Shown here: one piece after another, positions 10,362-17,944 of the stretch | How positions within the stretch are numbered: position 1 is the stretch's first letter | How the letters are laid out: the number at the start of each line of letters is the position of its first letter | Source: Woeseiaceae bacterium | GTDB lineage: Bacteria; Pseudomonadota; Gammaproteobacteria; Steroidobacterales; Woeseiaceae | NCBI GenBank assembly: GCA_021773035.1 | Contig: JAJFKU010000016.1 | Location: forward strand, 124,001 to 188,000 | DNA: 64,000 nucleotides | Reading direction: 5' to 3' | Notes under the pieces: model-generated | The model's input: the letters and a program-made list of their open reading frames with translations, nothing else | Told to the model about the DNA's origin: nothing | Databases searched by the model: none | Program-made: the position numbers and the translations under genes

Positions 10362-11426
10362 CTACTGGCTTGCGACCGACAGCGGCGTCAGATTGCGGAC
10401 ATCGGCAGCCACCTGGGATCGCTCGGCGTCCGGCATCGGAATCAGGCCGCGATCCGAAAGATAACCCTCCTCGCCCCAGGCTCGCTCGCTGGTAAATTCG
10501 CGCAGGTAGCCGCGCAGGCCGGGAATGACGTCAACGTGCGCCTTTTTCGCGTAGAAGAACAACGGTCGCGAGACCGGGTATTCGCCACTCGCGATAGCGT
10601 CGAAAGTCGGCTCCGTACCGTCTATCGGCGAACCCTTTACTTTCTCCATATTCTGGTCGAGGAAGCTGTAGCCGAATATGCCAAAGGCATTCGGGTTTGC
10701 CTGCAGCTTCTGCACGATAAGGTTGTCATTCTCACCGGCCTCGACGAAAACGCCGTCCTCTCGGATCGTGTGACAGATCGACTTGTAACGGTCGCTGTCA
10801 GTGCTCTTCAAGGCCTTGATCCAGGCAACTGTCTTGCAACCACCTTCCATCCCCAGTTCAACAAACGCATCTCGCGTACCCGAGGTAGGCGGCGGACCGA
10901 GAACTTCTATGCGCGTGGCGGGTAGCCCGGGGTTCACGTCGGCCCAGGTCGTGTAAGGGTTCGGAATCAACTCACCTTCGGAATCACCCGGAACCTCTTT
11001 TGCCAATGCAAGGAAGATATCCGCCCGGCTCAGCTCCATCGTCGGTGAGTTAATCGCATGGGCAAACACGATTCCGTCATAACCGATCTTCACTTCAACG
11101 ATGTCGGTTACGCCGTTTTTCGCGCAGGCCCTGAGCTCTGACTGCTTGATCGCTCGGGATGAATTGGCAACGTCCGGATGATCGACCCCGACACCGTCAC
11201 AGAAGAGCTTCAGCCCTCCACCCGAACCGGTTGACTCTATCTTCGGGGTTTTGAATTCGCTGCTACGGCCAAATCGTTCGGCAACTACCGTCGCAAACGG
11301 ATAAACTGTCGACGAACCGACGACATAAACGTGGTCACGACCGGCTTGTGCAAATGCAGGCGCTGACATCGCCACGCCAAGAACGGTCATCGCGACAAGG
11401 CCGAAAGTTTTTTGCTGAATGCTCAC
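10362..11426 (-). CDS. pstS: Periplasmic phosphate-binding protein PstS
   Basis: PstS captures phosphate in the periplasm and delivers it to PstCA. A signal peptide (residues 1-26, ending APAFA-QA) is followed by the binding-protein fold. The motif VYVVGSSTVYPFATVVAE and the ESTGSGGGLKLFCDGVG phosphate-binding region are typical of the family, as is GPPPTSGTRDAFVELGM. The start is GTG 11426 with GGAGA seven bases upstream; the next ATG would remove most of the signal peptide. It is first in the pst operon, separated by 86 bases from pstC, and preceded by a Pho box. Confidence 0.95.
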   Translation of the reverse strand: MSIQQKTFGLVAMTVLGVAMSAPAFAQAGRDHVYVVGSSTVYPFATVVAERFGRSSEFKTPKIESTGSGGGLKLFCDGVGVDHPDVANSSRAIKQSELRACAKNGVTDIVEVKIGYDGIVFAHAINSPTMELSRADIFLALAKEVPGDSEGELIPNPYTTWADVNPGLPATRIEVLGPPPTSGTRDAFVELGMEGGCKTVAWIKALKSTDSDRYKSICHTIREDGVFVEAGENDNLIVQKLQANPNAFGIFGYSFLDQNMEKVKGSPIDGTEPTFDAIASGEYPVSRPLFFYAKKAHVDVIPGLRGYLREFTSERAWGEEGYLSDRGLIPMPDAERSQVAADVRNLTPLSVASQ

Positions 11427-11482
11427 TCTGAGGTCTCCGATAAGGGTGTTCCAGAACAGTGCGCAAAGCTTAGCGACCGAAT

Positions 11483-11500
11483 GTTACCGATTTGTTGCAA
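11483..11500 (-). promoter_or_regulatory. Predicted PhoB box of pstSCAB
   Basis: TTGCAAC-AAAT-CGGTAAC shows two 7-base units spaced 11 bases apart, the geometry of a Pho box (consensus CTGTCAT-AWAW-CTGTCAY). Ten bases downstream is a possible -10 TAAGCT. The units match the consensus only moderately, but the same unit type recurs before phoU, the porin and phoB. Confidence 0.5.
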
Positions 11501-11531
11501 TCCCGCCCTAAAACAGACATCTTCCGAACCC

Positions 11532-12668
11532 ATGCCGACCCCACCCGCTCCCGAAATCGACCTGCTCCGCGATCTTGTCGCGCGGCCTTCCGTCACTCCT
11601 GACGATGCCGGCTGCCAACAGCTACTTACCGAGCGGCTCGAGGCGATGGGCTTCGTCTGTGAAACGCTGGTTTTTGGCGAGGTCACCAACCTGTGGGCAC
11701 GGCGTGGCAAACAATCTCCGGTGCTCTGTTTTGCCGGCCACACCGATGTGGTGCCGCCGGGCGACGAAACCGAGTGGAGCAGCGACCCATTCGTCCCGAC
11801 GCTGAAAGACGGCCTCCTGTTCGGCAGGGGCACTGCGGACATGAAAAGCGGTCTGGCGGCTATGACCGTTGCACTGGAGCGCTTTATTGGCGCAAACCCC
11901 GAGCATTCCGGCAGCCTCGCTCTGCTGATCACCAGCGATGAGGAAGGCCGGGCGCGCGACGGCACCCTCAGAGTCGTTGAGACGCTGCAGTCGAGAGATG
12001 AGCACATCGACTGGTGCGTGCTGGGAGAACCTTCCAGCCAGAGCGAACTGGGCGATCTCATCCGTGTCGGCAGACGGGGGTCCTTAAGTGGCATGCTGAC
12101 CGTCAATGGCATCCAGGGGCATGTCGCCTACCCGCAGCTGGCGGACAATCCGATCCGCCGCTTCGCTCCGGTACTCGCGGAATTGCATGAGCTTGAATGG
12201 GACAAAGGCAATGAGTTTTTTCCGCCGACCAGCTTCCAGGTCGTCGACATTCAAAGCGGAATCGGTGCGCCGAATGTTACGCCGGCCTCGCTAAGCGCCC
12301 GCTTTAACTTCCGTTATTCAACCGTCTGGAACCATGAGTCCCTTAAGCAGCGCGTTCACGAAGTATTCGATGCCCATGACATCGACTACGAGCTCAACTG
12401 GCATCTCTCCGGCGAGCCGTTTCTGACCGCACCGGGGAGACTCATCGACGCAACCGTACAGGCGGTCAAGGAACACACTGGCAAAGACCCGGAGCTGTCA
12501 ACCGGCGGTGGGACCTCGGACGGCCGCTTCATCGCGCCTTCCGGTACAGACGTCGTTGAACTGGGGCCTATCAACGCCTCGATACACAAGATCGACGAGC
12601 ATGTGCGGGTTGACGACGTTGTTCAGCTCACCGCCATGTATCGCCGCATCATGGAATTGCTGTTGTAA
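11532..12668 (+). CDS. dapE: Succinyl-diaminopimelate desuccinylase
   Basis: DapE hydrolyses N-succinyl-LL-diaminopimelate to LL-diaminopimelate and succinate in lysine and cell-wall synthesis. The 378-residue length equals the family norm. Zinc-binding and catalytic motifs are visible: CFAGHTDVVPPGDETEW, LFGRGTADMKSGLAAM and ITSDEEG, plus the C-terminal 'STGGGTSDGRFIA' and GPINASIHKIDEHV. The frame stays open upstream to 11412, but those codons overlap pstS regulatory DNA and are not conserved, so ATG 11532 is chosen. It is divergent from pstS; dapD and the YffB-like gene lie 5 kb away. Confidence 0.97.
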   Translation: MPTPPAPEIDLLRDLVARPSVTPDDAGCQQLLTERLEAMGFVCETLVFGEVTNLWARRGKQSPVLCFAGHTDVVPPGDETEWSSDPFVPTLKDGLLFGRGTADMKSGLAAMTVALERFIGANPEHSGSLALLITSDEEGRARDGTLRVVETLQSRDEHIDWCVLGEPSSQSELGDLIRVGRRGSLSGMLTVNGIQGHVAYPQLADNPIRRFAPVLAELHELEWDKGNEFFPPTSFQVVDIQSGIGAPNVTPASLSARFNFRYSTVWNHESLKQRVHEVFDAHDIDYELNWHLSGEPFLTAPGRLIDATVQAVKEHTGKDPELSTGGGTSDGRFIAPSGTDVVELGPINASIHKIDEHVRVDDVVQLTAMYRRIMELLL

Positions 12669-12697
12669 AAATCGCGCCGCGATGGCCGGCGCTATGA

Positions 12698-13186
12698 TCA
12701 GCGGCGCAGATTATTCCATATGCCGGCAACACCGAGGCCAAGCATGCCGATGACGACCCAGGTCGGCATCGAGAGTCCCAGCATGCGCCAGGAGACCTCA
12801 GCGCACTCGCCGGAGCCCTGGAAAATCATGCTCAGGGCATCTCTCAGCGGGAAGTTATCGACCATGTACTCGAGACCCGGTCCGCAGGACGGTACTTCGT
12901 CCGGCGGCAGGTTCTGCAGGTGGATATGCCAGCCCGCGATACTCGTGCCGAAGGCGGCAGAAAGCCCGAGCAGACCGGCGTAGATGCGTCCACCCGTTAC
13001 TCCTGGCTTATGAACGGCGGCAACGAAAAACACGACCCCGATCAAGATCACGGCAATTCGTTGCAATATGCACAGCGGACAAGGATCGAGCAGCAGAACA
13101 TGCTGCGCGTACAGCGCAAAACCCATCATGCCGGTACAAACCAAGGCCCCCGTAAAATTCAGGATTCGCTTATTGGGTAATCTCAC
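12698..13186 (-). CDS. dsbB: Disulfide bond formation protein DsbB
   Basis: DsbB is an inner-membrane protein that reoxidises DsbA and passes electrons to quinones. Four hydrophobic segments are visible, with the first redox pair CPLC after the first helix (LLLDPCPLCILQR) and the second pair in the long periplasmic loop (SCGPGLEYMV and GSGECAEVSW). The chosen start is GTG 13186 (MRLPNKRILNF), seven bases after the phoU stop, giving 162 residues; an in-frame ATG at 13243 would overlap phoU. It is probably co-transcribed with phoU. It converges on dapE with a 29-base gap. Confidence 0.93.
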   Translation of the reverse strand: MRLPNKRILNFTGALVCTGMMGFALYAQHVLLLDPCPLCILQRIAVILIGVVFFVAAVHKPGVTGGRIYAGLLGLSAAFGTSIAGWHIHLQNLPPDEVPSCGPGLEYMVDNFPLRDALSMIFQGSGECAEVSWRMLGLSMPTWVVIGMLGLGVAGIWNNLRR

Positions 13187-13193
13187 GCTGTTG

Positions 13194-13907
13194 TCAGTTG
13201 TCCGGGATTTCAGAAGAGTCGGATATTCCAGTATGACGTACATCTTTGCCTTTCACCATATAGATCACGTACTCGCAGATGTTCTTGGCATGATCACCGA
13301 TGCGCTCCAGCGAGCGGGCGGCCCAGGTGACGTTCATGACGCGCTTGATGGTGCGCGGGTCTTCCATCATGAAGGTTATGCACTGCCGCTGAATCGCATC
13401 GTATTCCTCATCAACGTGCTCGTCTTCGCGAACCACCTCGAGCGCTTCCTCGACGTCGAGCCGCGCAAACGCATTCATCGCGTCCCGCAGCATGTGTGAC
13501 ACATGCGTGCCCAGGGTTTTCAGTTCGCGATACGAGTCGGCCGGTCGATCCATCGCGGCCAGTTTGGATGCCAGAAAACCGATTTTCTCCGCTTCGTCGC
13601 CGATGCGTTCGAGATCGGTGATGGTCTTGATGATCGCGACAATAAGTCGCAGATCGCCGGCGGCCGGAGAACGAGTCGCCAATATGCGACCGCATTCCTC
13701 GTCGATACCGACTTCGAGATTATTGACTTTATAGTCGTCCCTGGCGACCTGCAGCCCAAGCTCGCTGTCGCCACGAACCATCGCCACGATCGCCTGTGAA
13801 AGCTGCGATTCCACGAGCCCGCCCATCGCCAGCACGCTGCTCCGCAAATCCTCTATGTCCTTGTTAAAGCGACGGGAAATATGATCGTTCAAGTCAGAAG
13901 CTTCCAT
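13194..13907 (-). CDS. phoU: Phosphate signalling regulator PhoU
   Basis: PhoU connects the Pst transporter to PhoR and keeps the Pho regulon off when phosphate is plentiful. Two three-helix repeats are visible, each with the metal-binding E/D-rich signature: 'TDLERIGDEAEKIG' (first) and 'RSLERIGDHAKNICEYVIYM' (second). The start is ATG 13907 (MEASDLNDHISRRFN) with GGA upstream, giving 237 residues, the usual length; the frame is open back to 13943. Here phoU has its own Pho-box promoter and lies 6 kb from pstB instead of directly downstream of it. Confidence 0.95.
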   Translation of the reverse strand: MEASDLNDHISRRFNKDIEDLRSSVLAMGGLVESQLSQAIVAMVRGDSELGLQVARDDYKVNNLEVGIDEECGRILATRSPAAGDLRLIVAIIKTITDLERIGDEAEKIGFLASKLAAMDRPADSYRELKTLGTHVSHMLRDAMNAFARLDVEEALEVVREDEHVDEEYDAIQRQCITFMMEDPRTIKRVMNVTWAARSLERIGDHAKNICEYVIYMVKGKDVRHTGISDSSEIPDN

Positions 13908-13935
13908 GGCGGTTCCATCATTCGTAATGCGACGT

Positions 13936-13969
13936 ATTATCACGCATCTGCGTGGCAGAACCGTGACAG
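13936..13969 (-). promoter_or_regulatory. Predicted PhoB box and -10 of phoU
   Basis: On the minus strand CTGTCAC-GGTT-CTGCCAC (13969-13952) has the two-unit, 11-base Pho-box geometry with one unit nearly identical to consensus. Exactly ten bases downstream is GATAAT (13941-13936), a good -10. This matches the architecture of PhoB-activated promoters, in which the box replaces the -35. Confidence 0.7.
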
Positions 13970-13991
13970 TGCCGCCGCTCGCGATGTTTTG

Positions 13992-15074
13992 TCAATTGAA
14001 TTTGAATTCGACGTCCAACTGGATACGGTTGTAGTCGCGCTCGGCACCCTGGGCGCCATCGATTTTGTTGACGAACAACGACCCACCGAGAAAAATCTGC
14101 TTCGAATAGGCGTATTTTGCTCTCAGGATATGTCCGTCGGCATCGGTATTGGCGCCGCCAAAGTTGGAGTCGTTGAAGGTCCCTATGACCGCGTCGGTCT
14201 CGACATCCTGGTAGCTCCATGAAAACTCCGACTCGCTCTTTTTCTTGGCAGAACCAAGCTTGGCACCGAACGCGAAGGCGCTGTCTTCGGCACTGACCTC
14301 GTTGTTCTGTGTCGCGTGCGCGAAGAGCTGCAGCGGCCAGGACCCGAGCGTGGTGTCATACTGGGCGAATAGTTCGGTGTTCTTGTAATCCGCAACGTAA
14401 TTGCCATTGACATCAACGGTATTGCCCCTGGCATTGCCATTGTAGAAGGGGCTGTTGCCGATCGTATTCGTATAAGCAAAGTACCCGGCACCGACAGTTA
14501 GCTTGTTATTGTCGCCGATGGGAAACTTGACGCCGCCCTGCACGACATACAGCAACGAGTCGTCCGCGCTGCTGCGCTCTTCGACCGAAAAACCTCCGAG
14601 TGTTCCGAAAAAGTTACCCGAGGCGTACTTCAAGGCGAAGCCTTCGAGATTCAGATCGTTATCCCAGGCGAGCTGCGCGCCACCGGCCCGAAACAGTGGA
14701 TTCTTCATCTTGCCGCCGAAGACGTTCACGCTGTCGTTGAGTTTCCAGTCGATATAGGCGAGATCCACGCCGATATCCTTGGTCGAAAATCCGTCGTCGA
14801 AGGTCTGGTTCGTTGAAACCGGATTATCGCCGCCGGTGGCCAGACGCAGAACGAACTTGACGTCGTCGGCAACGGCTGCCGAGAAGCCGAAACGGGTACG
14901 AAAGCGCATTCGATTGCGTTCTTCTTCGTCCTCCTCGTCAATTCCCTCATAACGCAGGCGAGCGTTCCCACTAAAGTCGATACGATCAATCCAACTCTGC
15001 TCCTCTGCGACAGCAGGGCTTGCAGACAGGAGTAGCGTGACCATCACCCAAAGTGCCAAAACCGAGTATCTCAT
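13992..15074 (-). CDS. Putative outer-membrane porin in the Pho locus
   Basis: A 360-residue outer-membrane beta-barrel. It has a signal peptide (residues 1-23, ending SPAVA-EE), then alternating amphipathic strands such as 'GNARLRYEGIDEEDEEERNRM' shortened in many such porins, and a C-terminal strand ending VEFKFN with the terminal aromatic pattern. It resembles the 'putative porin' family (Porin_5-like) rather than OprO/OprP by sequence pattern. Because it lies between phoR and phoU and has a strong Pho box, I infer a role in phosphate or anion uptake under starvation. Substrate specificity cannot be read from the sequence. Confidence 0.8.
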   Translation of the reverse strand: MRYSVLALWVMVTLLLSASPAVAEEQSWIDRIDFSGNARLRYEGIDEEDEEERNRMRFRTRFGFSAAVADDVKFVLRLATGGDNPVSTNQTFDDGFSTKDIGVDLAYIDWKLNDSVNVFGGKMKNPLFRAGGAQLAWDNDLNLEGFALKYASGNFFGTLGGFSVEERSSADDSLLYVVQGGVKFPIGDNNKLTVGAGYFAYTNTIGNSPFYNGNARGNTVDVNGNYVADYKNTELFAQYDTTLGSWPLQLFAHATQNNEVSAEDSAFAFGAKLGSAKKKSESEFSWSYQDVETDAVIGTFNDSNFGGANTDADGHILRAKYAYSKQIFLGGSLFVNKIDGAQGAERDYNRIQLDVEFKFN

Positions 15075-15170
15075 TGTTGTAATTTTCCTTGTCGCGTCGC
15101 CGCAGGCTTCGCGTTAATTTTCGGTTACCAAAAAGTTAGCGGAACGTTAACGACGTAATGTTGCTCCTCT

Positions 15171-15199
15171 GTGACAGCTTTGTTGCAGTTTTATGACAA
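15171..15199 (-). promoter_or_regulatory. Strong tandem PhoB box of the porin gene
   Basis: Three successive 11-base units on the minus strand, TTGTCATAAAA, CTGCAACAAAG and CTGTCAC(AGAG), follow the Pho-box consensus closely; the next unit GAGCAAC is weaker. The site spans the last codons of phoR, whose stop is at 15193-15191. A weak -10 CATTAC lies about ten bases downstream. Confidence 0.8.
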
Positions 15200-16492
15200 C
15201 ACTACGGGAGGTGCAACAACGACGCGCTGGGGCGGGAAGCGACAGGCAAAGATACTGCCAGACCCGGGTTCACTGGAAACTCCGAGGTCGGCGTCGTGTC
15301 TCGCCAGGACGTGTTTGACGATGGCGAGCCCCAGGCCAACTCCGCCTTCCGTCCTGCTACGACCGCGATCGACGCGGAAGAAGCGTTCCGTCAAACGATG
15401 GATTTGGTCCGCTTCGACACCCTCACCGGTGTCTTCTACGATAAGTTCAGCACCCTCCGGGCCGGAGCGCCAGCTAACGGTAATGCTGCCGTCCTGAGGC
15501 GTGTGTCGAATTGCATTCGACAGCAGATTAACAACGGCCGATTCGATTTCGGCCCTGACCCCAAGCAGCCCTGCCCGCGATTCATTGCGTAACAGGATCG
15601 GAGCGGCGTCCGGGTTCTGAAAATCACGACGTATGCGCTCCAGCAGAGACGCGACATCGATAGCTTCCTCCGTTGTGGCGCTACCGCTGCTCTCCAGCCT
15701 GGAGAGTTCCAGCATCTCGCCCAGTATGTGCTTCATCCGGGCAGCCTGGCTACGCATCTGCTCAACAGGTTTGCCCCAGGCGGCCGGCATCTCGTCGTCT
15801 TCCGACAAGGCATCGAGGTAACCGCTGATAACGGTCAGCGGCGAACGTAATTCATGTGAGGCGTTGGCTACGAAGTCCCTGCGCATTTTGCTGAGCTTTG
15901 TGCGCTCGGTAACATCGCGCATCAGCAGCAACTTCTGATCGGCGCCGTAAGGCACAACCCGGCAATTCAGCCAGTTTCCATCGATGAGAGGCGAAGGAAT
16001 CTCGGCACTGCTGCCGAAGTCAGTGTCGTTGAGCAGTCTGCCGATCTCCGGATCGCGAAGTATGTTCTCGATTCTCTGGCCACGGTCTTTTCGTCGCTTC
16101 AGCCCCGCCAGCGTTCTCGCCGCACGATTGCTGACGATGATCTCGTTGTTGCCGTCAAGTATGACGGCGCCATCGGGCATCGCATTCGTCGACTTGCGAA
16201 TCTCCTTGAGCAGGCTGCGATAACTTGCCTTACGCCGCACGGCGCGGTCTCGTTCGAACCGAAATCGCGAGTAAATTTGTTCCCAGATACCTTCTCCGGA
16301 ACGAAAATCGTTGAAGTTATCGGTCCGCAGCGCACGCTCAAATGTCAGCAGCTGACGCACCTGCCAGATCAATGTAAGCAAGGCCGCCAGCAGCAGGCCC
16401 GTCAGCGGCCGGTCATAAAACCAACCGATAGCGCCACCGGCAGCCAGCAACAGCATGATGCCGATAGCGAATTTTCTGCCTGTCGTCGTCAT
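15191..16492 (-). CDS. phoR: Phosphate regulon sensor histidine kinase PhoR
   Basis: PhoR phosphorylates PhoB when phosphate is scarce. Two N-terminal membrane segments (about residues 8-45) lead into a PAS domain (about 95-190), a HisKA domain with 'NASHELRSPLTVISGYLDAL' and a HATPase domain with N box NAIRHTPQDG, G1 DTGEGV and G2 GLGLAIVKHVLA. This is the normal PhoR layout. I place the start at ATG 16492; GTG 16498, directly after the phoB stop, is equally possible. It is co-transcribed with phoB, and its 3' end contains the porin's Pho box. Confidence 0.95.
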   Translation of the reverse strand: MTTTGRKFAIGIMLLLAAGGAIGWFYDRPLTGLLLAALLTLIWQVRQLLTFERALRTDNFNDFRSGEGIWEQIYSRFRFERDRAVRRKASYRSLLKEIRKSTNAMPDGAVILDGNNEIIVSNRAARTLAGLKRRKDRGQRIENILRDPEIGRLLNDTDFGSSAEIPSPLIDGNWLNCRVVPYGADQKLLLMRDVTERTKLSKMRRDFVANASHELRSPLTVISGYLDALSEDDEMPAAWGKPVEQMRSQAARMKHILGEMLELSRLESSGSATTEEAIDVASLLERIRRDFQNPDAAPILLRNESRAGLLGVRAEIESAVVNLLSNAIRHTPQDGSITVSWRSGPEGAELIVEDTGEGVEADQIHRLTERFFRVDRGRSRTEGGVGLGLAIVKHVLARHDADLGVSSEPGSGSIFACRFPPQRVVVAPPVVLS

Positions 16493-16498
16493 GTCCAC

Positions 16499-17191
16499 TT
16501 AGGCGACACGCGCGGAGAAACGATAGCCGGCACCGCGAACAGTCTGGATAAACTGATCCGCATTCTCCGTCGACAGCGCTTTGCGCAGGCGGCGCACATG
16601 GACGTCAACGGTGCGTTCCTCAACGTAGACGTTGGCACCCCAAACGCGATCGAGCAACTGCGAGCGACTGTAGACGCGATCCGGATGCGTCATCAGAAAC
16701 TCCAGCAGCCGGTACTCGGTTGGCCCCAGCTTCACTTCCCGCCCGGACGCCGAAACCCGATGGCCTGCGACGTCCAGCTCCAGCGTGCCGCCACTGATCG
16801 TTTCGTCGCCGCTGCCCTTGCCGCGCCGGAGCACGGCCTGTATGCGGGCGATGAGCTCGCGTGGAGAAAATGGCTTCGTAATATAGTCGTCGGCACCGCC
16901 CTCGAGTCCCGATACCTTATCGCGCTCCTCAGCACGTGCAGTCAACATGATAATGGACAGCTCTTCGTACTCATCATCGCGCTTTAGCATTCGCGTCAAT
17001 TCGAGACCGCTCATATCGGGCAGCATCCAGTCGATCAGGGCCAGATCAGGCCTCTCGTCGACAAGCAGTGCACGGGCTCTGCGGCAGTCCTCTGCTTCTA
17101 TCGTGTCAAAGCCGGCCCGCACGAGATGAAACGAAATCATGTCGCGAATCGCCTGCTCATCTTCAACTATCAGTATCTTGTTTGCGGTCAT
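16499..17191 (-). CDS. phoB: Phosphate regulon response regulator PhoB
   Basis: PhoB activates phosphate-starvation genes by binding Pho boxes. The receiver domain (1-120) has the acidic pair in ILIVEDEQ, the phosphoacceptor Asp in LALIDWMLPDMSG and the conserved Lys in 'GADDYITKPFSPRELIAR'. The OmpR-type winged-helix domain (about 130-228) ends with VHVRRLRKAL and TVRGAGYRFS. The 230-residue length is standard. ATG 17191 is the start. A Pho box upstream suggests autoactivation. Confidence 0.97.
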   Translation of the reverse strand: MTANKILIVEDEQAIRDMISFHLVRAGFDTIEAEDCRRARALLVDERPDLALIDWMLPDMSGLELTRMLKRDDEYEELSIIMLTARAEERDKVSGLEGGADDYITKPFSPRELIARIQAVLRRGKGSGDETISGGTLELDVAGHRVSASGREVKLGPTEYRLLEFLMTHPDRVYSRSQLLDRVWGANVYVEERTVDVHVRRLRKALSTENADQFIQTVRGAGYRFSARVA

Positions 17192-17245
17192 GCTGGTCTG
17201 CTAATCCGTTTCGGTTTGGGCAACCATGCATTTCAACAGCACTAT

Positions 17246-17263
17246 ATTACAGAACTGTTACGA
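17246..17263 (-). promoter_or_regulatory. Predicted PhoB box of phoBR
   Basis: TCGTAAC-AGTT-CTGTAAT has two units at 11-base spacing, followed ten bases later by TGAAAT, a 4/6 match to a -10. It begins right after the tsaB stop codon and lies about 55 bases upstream of the phoB start, as expected for an autoregulated phoB promoter. Confidence 0.6.
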
Positions 17264-17944
17264 TCAGGTTCCTGACGGCTTCTGCGCGACTTTCTGCCGC
17301 AGGTAGGCTGGCTCGACCTGCTCCGGCGCGATCCCCGTCGCGCCCTCAGACAGTCCCAGCAAATATCGGGCTCGCGGATAGGGCTGGCCGGAAGTAGCGG
17401 AAAAGTACGCTTCGTTGGCCGCGAACAGTTGCGGATAACGCGCCCAGCCCTGTCCGGCGGCAACGCAGCTACCTGCGTTTTGCTGCTGCAGTTCCGGGAT
17501 AAGACCCTGCCCATGCAGGCGCTCATCACAAAGTGGTTCCGGCAGGTTCATAGCGGCACGCGAATAGAGACCCAGATAGACCTCGTTCATATGCGCATCT
17601 TGTGCGACGGCAACCGAAACCGCATCGCCTTCCAGCAGGACCTCGGCCGCGACCGCCGCCAGTGACGAGACGGGGACGATCGGCAACCCGGCACCGTAGG
17701 CTAAACCCTGGGCGACCGAGGCAGCGATACGCATGCCGATAAACGAGCCCGGTCCGTTGCCCAGCACTATTGCGTCGAGATCCCGCAGCGCCGCATCCGC
17801 TTCGGCGAGTACTTCGCGAATCATAGGCAGCAGCAGGCGGGTGTGCTCTCTCGGCTGTTCCTCGTGACGCTCGATCAGTTGCCCATCAAGTTGCAGCGCG
17901 ATCGTACAGGCGACCGAAGACGTATCGATTGCGAGACGCCTCAT
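17264..17944 (-). CDS. tsaB: tRNA threonylcarbamoyladenosine biosynthesis protein TsaB
   Basis: TsaB is the inactive kinase-fold partner of TsaD in the complex that makes the t6A37 modification on ANN-decoding tRNAs. The 226-residue protein begins MRRLAIDTSSVACTIAL and contains 'EHTRLLLPMIREVLAEA' and VLGNGPGSFIGMRI, the signature of the YeaZ family. ATG 17944 overlaps the helicase stop (ATGA), so the two are translationally coupled; the frame is open further upstream, but that would duplicate helicase DNA. The yoaA-tsaB pairing is conserved in gammaproteobacteria. Confidence 0.95.
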   Translation of the reverse strand: MRRLAIDTSSVACTIALQLDGQLIERHEEQPREHTRLLLPMIREVLAEADAALRDLDAIVLGNGPGSFIGMRIAASVAQGLAYGAGLPIVPVSSLAAVAAEVLLEGDAVSVAVAQDAHMNEVYLGLYSRAAMNLPEPLCDERLHGQGLIPELQQQNAGSCVAAGQGWARYPQLFAANEAYFSATSGQPYPRARYLLGLSEGATGIAPEQVEPAYLRQKVAQKPSGT

